Below the pieces are notes generated by a model. It was given only the letters and a program-made list of their open reading frames with translations. It was not told the DNA's origin and ran no database searches. The position numbers and the translations under genes were made by a program. Source: Deltaproteobacteria bacterium CG07_land_8_20_14_0_80_60_11 (GTDB taxonomy: Bacteria; Desulfobacterota; Desulfobaccia; Desulfobaccales; 0-14-0-80-60-11). Taken from it: a DNA stretch of 12,408 bases. This document shows, one piece after another, positions 1 to 5,450 of the stretch. The number at the start of each line of letters is the position of its first letter. The stretch's first letter is position 1. The stretch covers positions 5,874 through 18,281 of the forward strand of contig PEWM01000173.1 in the NCBI GenBank assembly GCA_002779455.1, read 5' to 3'.

Positions 1-112
1 CTGGCCTTAAGACCTATAACAACATGAGAATCGTGACCCCACCGGAGTTGAAAGCCCCTGAGAGCCGGCGCTGAACAATCGCTCCAGGTTGGGAATCCTC
101 GCCTTCCTTCCC

Positions 113-230
113 CGGTTCCGCTTCGTGCTGTGAACGCCAGCAGACGATAGTGATCCTGCTCGCCGGCGGCGACAAGCACACTCAAGACCAGGACATCAAG
201 ACCGCGCTGGAACTGGCGCAAGTATTATAG
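113..230 (+). pseudogene. Remnant of a HI1419-type (RelE/HigB-like) addiction-module toxin
   Basis: Reading 129-230 gives a tail with VILLAGGDKHTQDQDI followed by KTALELAQVL and a TAG at 228-230. This is the typical C-terminal signature of the TIGR02683-type toxin that pairs with HI1420-like antitoxins. Directly upstream, 113-130 in a different frame gives RFRFVL, which fits the preceding beta strand (usually GYRVYF) but runs into TGA at 131-133. The reading therefore changes frame near 128-131. Further upstream only scattered resemblance can be found (VGNPR at about 88-102), and no single frame is open. The toxin thus looks inactivated by at least one frameshift and probably 5' decay. Its tail stops 11 bp before the antitoxin start, the normal operon spacing for this family. 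The left end may also be affected by the window edge. Confidence 0.7.
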
Positions 231-241
231 GAGACTGTTTT

Positions 242-535
242 ATGACAAAGATTCAAACGAAACCTTGGGACGTGGCGGAACATCTGGAAACCGAGGAGGA
301 CATGGCCGCCTATTTGGAGGCTGCCCTGGAAGAAGGCGACCCGGCGCTGGTGGCAGCCGCATTGGGGGATATCGCTCGCGCCAAGGGGATGGCGCAAATC
401 GCCCAAGAAACAGGTCTCGGGCGCGAGAGCCTTTATAAAGCGTTGTCGCCCGAAGGCAACCCAGAATTTGCTACAGTACTTAAGGTTGTGCGGGCGCTTG
501 GTCTGCGGTTGCGCGCTACTCCTTCAAACGCCTAG
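242..535 (+). CDS. HI1420-type addiction-module antitoxin (XRE-like HTH)
   Basis: This 97-residue protein has the family layout of the 'probable addiction module antidote protein' group (TIGR02684/COG3636). The N-terminus (KPWDVAEHLETEEDM, residues 7-21) is typical for the group. A mid-region (31-46, EGDPALVAAALGDIAR) precedes a C-terminal helix-turn-helix at about residues 48-90 that contains ETGLGRESLYKALSPEGNP. The start is set by AGGAG at 229-233, 8 bases before the ATG. In the family the antitoxin binds and neutralises a RelE-like mRNA interferase and represses its own operon. Here the upstream toxin gene is broken, so the antitoxin is effectively orphaned. It is full length with no internal stops. 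It may be kept as a regulator or as an antidote to related toxins, or may simply not yet have decayed. Confidence 0.9.
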   Translation: MTKIQTKPWDVAEHLETEEDMAAYLEAALEEGDPALVAAALGDIARAKGMAQIAQETGLGRESLYKALSPEGNPEFATVLKVVRALGLRLRATPSNA

Positions 536-610
536 ATTTTGCGTCGTCAGCCTCTATCCTGTGATAGCCAGGGGCCTGTCCAGGGGTCAGCGGTCAGTGG
601 CTTTGGTATC

Positions 611-632
611 CTATAAGATACATGTATTCTAG
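611..632. other. Near-palindrome in the gap downstream of the antitoxin
   Basis: The sequence AGATACATGTATTCT (616-630) centres on the perfect 8-bp palindrome TACATGTA (619-626), with AGA/TCT flanks that also pair. It lies between the plus-strand antitoxin and the minus-strand ImmA gene. It could be a protein-binding site or a small hairpin. No run of T follows, so it is not a convincing terminator. The rest of 536-668 shows no gene. Confidence 0.3.
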
Positions 633-668
633 CCGCTGTTGTTTTCATAGGCTCCGGCAGATCAAACG

Positions 669-744
669 TTGACATCCTCACCGGGGAAGGCCGGAGATTC
701 CTGGGTTAATTAACCCATTCGAACTTGCGTTTTAGATCATTGCA
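669..744 (-). repeat. Repeat copy 1: IS200/IS605-type right-end hairpin fused to the 3' end of the ImmA gene
   Basis: Read on the minus strand, the unit is the last 12 codons and stop of the XRE-ImmA gene (706-744), then AGGAATCTCCGGCC, a GC-rich hairpin, and GAGGATGTCAA ending at 669. The hairpin plus (G)GAGGATGTCAA is the form seen at right ends of IS200/IS605 elements next to tnpB. Positions 703-744 are identical over 42 bp to 4466-4507. The hairpin part is slightly eroded compared with copy 2: CCGGGG-AAGGCCGG against CCGGCCTGAAGGCCGG. A perfect 14-bp palindrome GGGTTAATTAACCC (703-716) covers the stop codon. Homology between the copies ends at the TTGACA boundary on one side, as expected for an element end. 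No transposase is present. Confidence 0.7.
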
Positions 745-1815
745 GTGACTGTAAGGCAGGCGTCCATCGTATTGGAGCCTTCCCACCACAATCCCGGGGG
801 CGATTCCCGTCTCATCGGCAAACTGCTTGATGGCCTCTTTGCTGAAGGTCTTCCGGCGCAGCAGCTTATGATACTTCTCGGCCGGGATGAGAAAATTTGC
901 CGCAAAGCGGTTGGCCTGATCTTCCAAACCATCCGGGGAGCGCGCTGGGGGAGGGCGCAGTCCTTCCAGTTCCTCTATAAAAGTCAGGCGCTTGTCGTGT
1001 TTGAGAATATGCCCGGCCTCATGAAAGAAAGTAAACCAGAGATGATCGTCGGTTTTATATCTCAAGTTTAGCTGGATCATGGCTTTTACCGGAGTTAACC
1101 ACCTGGCGGCGCCGCTTACCCGGATGCCGGGAATCTCGGGGACAAAAACCAGGGCCACGCCGGAAGCAGCGCATAATGAGACCATGCGCGGGTGAAAAAT
1201 TTCTGGATCTGCAACGGTAAGAGAACGTATTTGAGAGAGCATATTCCTGAAGGTTTTGGGGTCATACGGAGGGCATTTGACTTTCTTGGCCTCCATTTCG
1301 CCTTTGCGGAGCCATGCCCAAGCCGCCCACGGATTCCCTCCGAGACTTGGGGACATACGAAAATTAACGACTCGGCGATTCCAAAAGTTCTGCAATTCTT
1401 GTGGAGAAGCCACCCCGAAAAAGTTTAAGACTTCAAGCAACTGCTGGACCTTATCCTTAACCTTTTTGATCCAGCCCATCCTGGTCATGGCAGTAATCGG
1501 CAATTTCGCCAGCCAGGCAACCTGCTCCTTGAGCCTTTCCTGTTCCGCCACCCGGGCCAGGTCCTCCCGATAATGACGCTCCCGGCTGTTCCAAAAGGAC
1601 GCCGGCACCCCTAAGACTCTCTCCAACTGCAAAGCAGTTTCCGGGGAAATGGCGGCCTTCCCCTTGATAATCTCATTGATGGTCTTCTTGGGCCTGCCTG
1701 TCCTCTCAGCCAATTCGGCCTGAGACATGCCGACGGCCTCCAGGGTCTCCTGAAGGGTTTCGCCAGGGGCAGAGACAAAATCAGGCCTATACTGGTTCTG
1801 GATTTCACTAATCAT
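706..1815 (-). CDS. XRE-family HTH + ImmA/IrrE metallopeptidase (HigA-like antitoxin/regulator)
   Basis: This 369-residue protein has two domains. Residues about 18-78 form a HigA-type HTH (PGETLQETLEAVGMSQAEL; conserved ITPE-like box ISPETALQLERVLGVP), which binds operator DNA. The C-terminal half is an ImmA/IrrE (COG2856) zinc peptidase with HEAGH at residues 265-269 (WFTFFHEAGHILKH) and a downstream EDQANRFAANFLIP segment, where the third zinc ligand usually lies. The terminal KRKFEWV is also common in the family. Some members cleave partner repressors, but that role is inferred here. The start at 1815 is preferred over the longer 1872 option. It has GGAGG about 7 bases upstream, it matches where homologues begin, and its ATG overlaps the upstream toxin-like stop as ATGATTAG (translational coupling). 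It probably forms an operon with the HigB-like gene at 1808-2092. Confidence 0.88.
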   Translation of the reverse strand: MISEIQNQYRPDFVSAPGETLQETLEAVGMSQAELAERTGRPKKTINEIIKGKAAISPETALQLERVLGVPASFWNSRERHYREDLARVAEQERLKEQVAWLAKLPITAMTRMGWIKKVKDKVQQLLEVLNFFGVASPQELQNFWNRRVVNFRMSPSLGGNPWAAWAWLRKGEMEAKKVKCPPYDPKTFRNMLSQIRSLTVADPEIFHPRMVSLCAASGVALVFVPEIPGIRVSGAARWLTPVKAMIQLNLRYKTDDHLWFTFFHEAGHILKHDKRLTFIEELEGLRPPPARSPDGLEDQANRFAANFLIPAEKYHKLLRRKTFSKEAIKQFADETGIAPGIVVGRLQYDGRLPYSHCNDLKRKFEWVN

Positions 1816-2092
1816 GGGTGTCCTCCACTCCCAAAATTTCGATTTGGGTGACCTTCGTCCAATCGAGGCCACCGTCCGGTTTTAAGGGGATCGGGTTGTT
1901 ATACGGTCTGAACAAAAGTCGGTAAGGATGGTTCAAATCTACCGAAAGTTGACCGGAACGGTCCCCCGTCAGTTCATGGCAACGGGGCTGAGGGAGGGTT
2001 CTGATCTCATCCAGGATGGTGGCCGCTTTTAATTCGTCCAGCCTGCGTCTGATTAGCCTGGCTTGCTGAGGGCCATGGCTGATTTGTAACAT
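1808..2092 (-). CDS. HigB-like RelE-superfamily protein ('killer suppression' type), probably N-terminally shortened
   Basis: This 94-residue protein carries the family core: RRRLDELKAATILDEIRTLP (residues 15-34), CHELTGDRSGQLSVDLNHPY (38-57), RLLFRP, then GGLDWTKV and a closing EILGVEDTHD. These are RelE/HigB-fold proteins encoded immediately before XRE-ImmA or HigA antitoxins, and the coupling to 706-1815 (8-bp overlap) fits. The visible ATG at 2090-2092 lacks a good ribosome site (only TTATAAG upstream). Homologues usually begin some 12-20 residues earlier. In-frame codons upstream (2093-2128) still read EDFCKKHRRDYK, which resembles the missing N-terminal helix, but no ATG, GTG or TTG occurs before the TGA at 2153-2155. 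The gene therefore either lost its start or uses a shortened N-terminus. Whether it is active is open. Confidence 0.75.
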   Translation of the reverse strand: MLQISHGPQQARLIRRRLDELKAATILDEIRTLPQPRCHELTGDRSGQLSVDLNHPYRLLFRPYNNPIPLKPDGGLDWTKVTQIEILGVEDTHD

Positions 2093-2212
2093 CTTATAAT
2101 CACGCCTGTGCTTCTTGCAAAAATCTTCCCAAAGCGGAATCCTGAGAGACGCTCAAATAGCTGCAGACGCCCGGAGGCGATTGCCGGAGGTCAGGGAACC
2201 AGAGTATTATGC

Positions 2213-2241
2213 TTGACGTAACGGATAAAGAAACGTAGTAT
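2213..2241 (+). promoter_or_regulatory. Candidate sigma-70 promoter of higBA, giving a near-leaderless transcript
   Basis: TTGACG (2213-2218) and TAGTAT (2236-2241) are separated by exactly 17 bases. The higB ATG begins at 2247, only 5 bases after the -10 box, so transcription would start at or next to the start codon. No Shine-Dalgarno sequence precedes this ATG. The two observations agree with a leaderless or nearly leaderless toxin message. Confidence 0.5.
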
Positions 2242-2246
2242 AAAAC

Positions 2247-2528
2247 ATGATCGTTAGCCTCCGAGCCAAGCAGACCCGCGAGTTTGCTGCAGGAAAGCGG
2301 GGAAAGGCCTTCGCCGGATTCGAGCGCCAGGTGGAAATGAAGCTCGACCAGTTGGAGGCGGCCATTTCGCTTGTCGACCTGGACTTGCCTGGCAACCGAC
2401 TCAAAGCGCTCAAGGGCGCCCGCCAGGGTCAATACCGCATCCGTATCAATGACCCATGGCGGATTTGCTTCGAGTGGCCCCAATGGTCTCCTGGGCCGGT
2501 CAAGGTTGAGATCGTCGATTACCCTTGA
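2247..2528 (+). CDS. higB: HigB-family toxin (RelE-like mRNA interferase)
   Basis: This 93-residue protein matches the HigB/'plasmid maintenance killer' family along its whole length. It starts MIVSLRAKQTREF, continues with GKRGKAFAGFERQVEMKLDQL (written in parts: GKRGKAF, ERQVEMKL), then LPGNRLKALKGARQGQ and the signature YRIRINDPWRICFEW (residues 63-77), and closes with VEIVDYP. Family members cleave translated mRNA on the ribosome. The conserved basic and aromatic residues of the core (RIRIN, WRICFEW) are present and the length is standard, so it looks intact. The start matches the usual MI-x-F family beginning, although no ribosome site is seen (see the promoter entry). Its TGA (2526-2528) is 8 bases before the higA start. 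The family is normally repressed by the HigB-HigA complex binding at the promoter. Confidence 0.93.
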   Translation: MIVSLRAKQTREFAAGKRGKAFAGFERQVEMKLDQLEAAISLVDLDLPGNRLKALKGARQGQYRIRINDPWRICFEWPQWSPGPVKVEIVDYP

Positions 2529-2536
2529 GGTGAATT

Positions 2537-2863
2537 ATGGGACGCAGTGCTATCCATCCCGGCGAGCATCTCGCCGAACAGCTCGAAGCGCTGGAGATGA
2601 GCGCGGCTGAGTTGGCGCGCCAGCTTAAGGTGCCCACGAACCGCATCACGCAGATTCTAAACGGCCGGCGCGCCATAACCGGCGATACGGCCTTGCGCCT
2701 GGGGCATTTTTTCGGAACGAGCCCGGAGTTCTGGCTAAACCTCCAGAAAATTTACGAACTGCGCCTGGCCGAAGCTAAATCCTGGGAAACCATTAAAGGG
2801 CTGCCGACACTCGGCCAGGCCAGCAAGAAACAGGGAGGCGACCTACGACCGGAGCCGAGGTGA
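2537..2863 (+). CDS. higA: HigA-family antitoxin (XRE HTH)
   Basis: This 108-residue protein opens with RSAIHPGEHLAEQLEALEMS, the standard HigA lead-in. An XRE helix-turn-helix follows at about residues 20-62 (AAELARQLKVPTNRITQILN, then GRRAITGDTALRLGHFFG) and the FWLNLQKIYELR helix at 65-76. It neutralises HigB and represses the operon. GAGGTG at 2526-2531, partly within the higB stop, gives a good ribosome site 5 bases before the ATG. The C-terminal tail from about residue 95 (ASKKQGGDLRPEPR) is not typical and may be read-through into unrelated flanking DNA, since most HigA proteins end soon after the KGLPTL segment. Confidence 0.93.
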   Translation: MGRSAIHPGEHLAEQLEALEMSAAELARQLKVPTNRITQILNGRRAITGDTALRLGHFFGTSPEFWLNLQKIYELRLAEAKSWETIKGLPTLGQASKKQGGDLRPEPR

Positions 2864-2996
2864 GAGGCGACGACAGCAAAGAGATGTACCGGGGAGGAAA
2901 TACCGAGGGCGCCGGGGCGGCTTTCAATCTTCCTTTATAAGTACCCTTGTCCTGCCACACCCAGAACGCGAGGCCCTTGACGTCCGCGGCATGAGG

Positions 2997-3101
2997 CCAA
3001 ACCCGGAGACGGAGGCCACGGCAATGCGGGTGATGATTGAGTACGAGAAGGCCCAGGGCCGCCAGGTCTGCGACGTCCACGAGAAGAACCTGGCGCGAGG
3101 T
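2997..3101 (+). pseudogene. Fossil of a DUF3883-type domain (helicase/nuclease-associated)
   Basis: In the frame of 2991 the sequence reads NPETEATAMRVMIEYEKAQG followed by RQVCDVHEKNLARG. This resembles the start of DUF3883 domains (E..AM.V...YE.AQGR...DV..ENLG.D), which usually lie at the C-terminus of large helicase-like defence proteins. The expected continuation (YDIRS... with YIEVKGR) is absent, and nothing recognisable precedes it back to the higA stop at 2863. The reading happens to stay open into the fic gene, giving a 419-codon open frame, but the join looks accidental. In 2864-3194 I see nothing else coding with any confidence. The assignment rests on pattern memory only. Confidence 0.4.
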
Positions 3102-3194
3102 GACCAAGGTGGCCCACTACTGGCTGGAAGTGAACGCCATGACAAGGCCGATGATGGTGCGAGAGGATCAAGATTCTTTTGGAGTACCCAGAAA

Positions 3195-4250
3195 ATGATG
3201 ACTTTCCAGGGAACCCGGCTTCAAGACACCCGACTGCCCCTTTCCACTGTGTGGTTGCTGGAAACCTTGGCCGAAAGCAAGGGGCGCCAGCAGCTTTTCG
3301 AAAATCAGTTCCCCCAGATTCTGAAGACGCTCAGGGAAATGGCGTTGATCGAGAGCGCCGAATCGTCCAATCGCATCGAGGGTGTGACGGTCGAAAAAAG
3401 CCGGCTGCGTCCCCTGGTCATGGGTAAGACCCGGCCTCGCGACCGTTCGGAGGAAGAGATCGTCGGCTATCGGCTGGCGCTGAACTGGATACATACCGAT
3501 TACCGCAAGATTCCCATCACTCCGGAAACCTGTTTGCGTCTTCACGCCCTCGCCCAGGGAGGCACCAGCGGCGATGCCGGACAGTGGAAGACCACCCCCA
3601 ACGACATCATCGAGATTTTTCCCGATGGCCGCCGCGAGGTGCGCTTCCGACCGCTCGCCCCGGAGCTGGTTCCCGAGGCCATGGTTGAACTTTGTCTGGG
3701 ATATCGCCATGCCATTGACCAGTTGCAGGTCACGCCGCTGCTGGCGTCCGCCTGCTTGATCCTGGATTTCCTCTGCATTCACCCCTTTCGGGACGGAAAC
3801 GGCCGCGTTTCCCGGCTTCTCACCTTACTCTCTTCTTACCATCATGGTTACGAAGTCGGGCGCTACATCAGCCATGAGCGCATCGTGGAACAGACCAAGG
3901 AAGATTATTATGAAATCTTGAAAACGAGTTCCGCCGGCTGGCACGAGAACCGGCATGATATTCTACCCTGGTTCAATTACCTGCTTTCCGTCTGGCGAAT
4001 AGCCTACCGTGAATTTGAGGCGCGGGCGAATCGTCAGCAGCCGCCGCGCGGCTCCAAGACCGCCCTGGTGGAATATGCCCTGCAAAACCTGGTGGGCGCT
4101 TTCGGCATCGCCGACGTGGAACGCCTTTGCCCCAATGTCAGCCGCGATACCATCCGCCTGGTCATGAACCGCTGGCGGGAAGAAGGCAGGTTGGAGAGCC
4201 TGGGCAAGGGACGGGACGCCAAATGGCGTCGCCTGGAACAAAAGAGGTAA
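3195..4250 (+). CDS. Fic family protein (class II AMP-transferase) with C-terminal winged helix
   Basis: This 351-residue protein is a Fic-domain enzyme, expected to transfer AMP from ATP to a hydroxyl side chain of a target protein. The complete active-site motif HPFRDGNGRVSR is at residues 196-207. An N-terminal inhibitory helix of the (S/T)xxxE(G/N) type is present as SSNRIEG (57-63), which places it in class II, where autoinhibition is intramolecular. A target-binding flap candidate lies at about 131-155 (WKTTPNDIIEIFPDG, then REVRFRPL). The C-terminal 65 residues (TALVEYALQNLVGAFGIADV, SRDTIRLVMNRW, EEGRLESLGKG) look like a winged-helix DNA-binding domain. The ATG at 3195 is chosen because homologues start near it and GGAG lies at 3181-3184; 3198 is a second option. 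The open frame extends upstream to 2991 and beyond, but that part is unrelated. No partner gene is needed for class II Fic proteins. Confidence 0.9.
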   Translation: MMTFQGTRLQDTRLPLSTVWLLETLAESKGRQQLFENQFPQILKTLREMALIESAESSNRIEGVTVEKSRLRPLVMGKTRPRDRSEEEIVGYRLALNWIHTDYRKIPITPETCLRLHALAQGGTSGDAGQWKTTPNDIIEIFPDGRREVRFRPLAPELVPEAMVELCLGYRHAIDQLQVTPLLASACLILDFLCIHPFRDGNGRVSRLLTLLSSYHHGYEVGRYISHERIVEQTKEDYYEILKTSSAGWHENRHDILPWFNYLLSVWRIAYREFEARANRQQPPRGSKTALVEYALQNLVGAFGIADVERLCPNVSRDTIRLVMNRWREEGRLESLGKGRDAKWRRLEQKR

Positions 4251-4252
4251 TA

Positions 4253-4282
4253 CCACATTAATGTGGGAATAAATGTGGGAAT
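4253..4282. repeat. Perfect 14-bp palindrome plus a third half-site, just after fic
   Basis: CCACATTAATGTGG (4253-4266) is a perfect palindrome. AATGTGGGAAT occurs twice in tandem (4260-4270 and 4272-4282, 12-bp spacing), so there are three TGTGG half-sites. The element starts 2 bases after the fic stop. The AT centre and regular spacing look like an operator rather than a terminator; no T-run follows. Confidence 0.55.
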
Positions 4283-4338
4283 GACTTGCTGAATTATCAA
4301 CAACAGCTGAAATTATTAAATATAACGCTCTCCGCGTT

Positions 4339-4394
4339 CTCTGCGCCTCTGCGGTGAAAAAATGATTTACCGCAGAGACGCTGAGGGCGCAGAG
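4339..4394. repeat. Interrupted inverted repeat (CTCTGCG...CGCAGAG intergenic type)
   Basis: The left arm at 4339-4359 (CTCTGCGC then CTCTGCGGTGAAA) pairs with the right arm at 4366-4394 (TTTACCGCAGAG, then GCGCAGAG after a short unpaired insert ACGCTGAG). Repeats of this style, with repeated CTCTGCG blocks around GGTGAAA, are a common dispersed intergenic element in many bacterial genomes. No coding sequence is present. It could form a long cruciform or RNA stem. Confidence 0.6.
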
Positions 4395-4424
4395 ATAGGA
4401 AAAGCACTATGATCCCCAAGGAAT

Positions 4425-4507
4425 TTGACATCCTCCCCGGCCTGAAGGCCGGAGATTCCTACCAAGGGTTAATTAACCCATTCGAACTTGCGTTTTAGAT
4501 CATTGCA
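4425..4507 (-). repeat. Repeat copy 2: IS200/IS605-type right end with a 13-codon ImmA gene fossil
   Basis: On the minus strand, 4507-4469 encodes CNDLKRKFEWVN and a stop, identical to the 3' end of the XRE-ImmA gene at 706-744. It is followed by ACCAA-type spacer DNA and the hairpin CCGGCC-TGAA-GGCCGG (4437-4452), ending GAGGATGTCAA at 4425. The 42 bp 4466-4479/4507 match copy 1 perfectly, including the palindrome GGGTTAATTAACCC (4466-4479). The rest of the gene is missing: homology stops at 4507, and unrelated DNA leading into the next operon follows. The hairpin is better preserved than in copy 1. This is a truncated second copy of the same module end, not a functional gene. Confidence 0.75.
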
Positions 4508-4519
4508 CCATGCGGTTTA

Positions 4520-4561
4520 ATGATATATAAATGAGGTATTATGATATCAAAAAGAGGTCAA
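4520..4561 (+). promoter_or_regulatory. 21-bp imperfect direct repeat and ribosome site upstream of the winged-helix/NTase operon
   Basis: ATGATATATAAATGAGGTATT (4520-4540, written here as one 21-bp unit: ATGATATATAAATGAGG then TATT) recurs at 4541-4561 as ATGATATCAAAAAGAGG then TCAA, with 15 of 21 positions alike. A 21-bp period is two helical turns, as expected for tandem operator sites. The second unit provides AGAGGT (4553-4558), the ribosome site for the ATG at 4563. The AT-rich first unit could hold a -10 box. The first 11 bases recur before the other NTase operon at 5950-5960. Confidence 0.45.
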
Positions 4562-4562
4562 T

Positions 4563-4892
4563 ATGTTAGAGCCCATCCTTGGATCGACAAGCAGCGAGAG
4601 GGTTCTCCTCTTCCTCTTTGCAAGAAAAGAGGGATATCCCCGGGAGATAGCCAGGTTCTTTAAGACTGATCTGGCGCCCATCCAGAGACAGTTAATCAAG
4701 CTGGAAATCAATGGAGTTCTATACAGTCGGTTAGCGGGTCGGACACGCCTGTACTGCCTAAACCCCCGGTATCCTTTTAAACCGGAGATAGAAGCTCTGC
4801 TGGCCAAGGCCCTGGATTTTTATCCCCCGGATTATAGGGAACGGCTTCTGATGAATCGGCGCAGACCTAGAAGAAGCGGTAAGCCTCTATGA
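4563..4892 (+). CDS. Winged-helix (ArsR-like) regulator paired with a nucleotidyltransferase
   Basis: This 109-residue protein is mostly one winged helix-turn-helix. MLEPILGSTSSERVLLFLF leads to the HTH EGYPREIARFFKTDLAPIQR (residues 23-42), then QLIKLEINGVL and the wing SRLAGRTRLYCLNPRYPF (55-72). The 'G.PI..GRTR.Y..NPRYPF' style is typical of small regulators encoded directly before AbiEii-like or DUF6036-like nucleotidyltransferases. The last 25 residues are basic (RRRPRRSGK). Its ATG follows AGAGGT by 4 bases, and its TGA overlaps the next start (ATGA, 4889-4892). By family logic it is the antitoxin or autorepressor of the pair, probably acting on the 21-bp repeats at 4520-4561. That role is inferred. 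Confidence 0.82.
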   Translation: MLEPILGSTSSERVLLFLFARKEGYPREIARFFKTDLAPIQRQLIKLEINGVLYSRLAGRTRLYCLNPRYPFKPEIEALLAKALDFYPPDYRERLLMNRRRPRRSGKPL

Positions 4893-5419
4893 AAGCGATT
4901 GGCGAGATGTCCGCCGGGGAATTAGCGGCCTTGGTATACAGCTATCTCAAAGAGCATGGCATTGAGGTGGTTCTCTCGGGAGGCGCCTGCGTCACCATCT
5001 ACAGTCAGAATAAATATATTTCACAAGACCTGGATTTTATCGAATACGGGATTATCTCAAGAAGAAAATTAAAAAACCTTCTTAGCAAATTGGGCTTCTT
5101 TGAGGAAAGGCGGTACTTCAAGCACCCAGAAACCGGCTTCTTCTTGGAGTTTCCCACTGGTCCCCTCGCCGTAGGGCGCGAGCCGGTGAAAGAAACGGTC
5201 TTGCTGCATTTTTCGACTGGAGTCCTGAGAATAATCTCGCCAACTGATTGTGTTAAAGATAGGTTGGCTGCCTATTATCACTGGGGCGACCGGCAGAGTT
5301 TGGAACAGGCCGTCATGGTTGTCAAAGATAATCTAGTCGATCTTAAAGAAGTCGAGAGATGGTCCGAGGCCGAAGGCAAACTGGCTCAGTTTCAAAAAGT
5401 CAAGAACCTTTTAACCTAA
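4889..5419 (+). CDS. Nucleotidyltransferase (AbiEii/DUF6036-like), putative toxin
   Basis: This 176-residue protein has the minimal polymerase-beta-type core. LSGGACVTIYSQNKY leads to SQDLDFI, giving the GG (residues 31-32) and DxD (D47, D49) signature. A candidate third acidic residue is in FFLEF (E87). A conserved tail SPTDCVKDRLAAYYHWGDRQ (118-137) then SLEQAVMVV resembles the helical region of AbiEii-like enzymes. Such enzymes add nucleotides to RNA or protein, and some tRNA-modifying members act as toxins; the substrate here is unknown. The start overlaps the winged-helix stop (ATGA), so the two are surely co-translated. It is intact and of normal length for the short members of the family. 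It could alternatively be a non-toxic house-keeping NTase, but the operon layout favours a TA role. Confidence 0.83.
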   Translation: MKAIGEMSAGELAALVYSYLKEHGIEVVLSGGACVTIYSQNKYISQDLDFIEYGIISRRKLKNLLSKLGFFEERRYFKHPETGFFLEFPTGPLAVGREPVKETVLLHFSTGVLRIISPTDCVKDRLAAYYHWGDRQSLEQAVMVVKDNLVDLKEVERWSEAEGKLAQFQKVKNLLT

Positions 5420-5450
5420 AATTCATGGACCGCTGGCTCCCCCATAAATC

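Noticed and set aside
2100..2483. Minus-strand open frame of 127 codons over higB
   Set aside because: It is the reverse shadow of higB, which has full family conservation; the shadow has no recognisable motif.
2991..3194. fic gene starting at 2991 (419 residues)
   Set aside because: Homologues begin near 3195, where a ribosome site is found; the first 68 residues are unrelated to Fic proteins.
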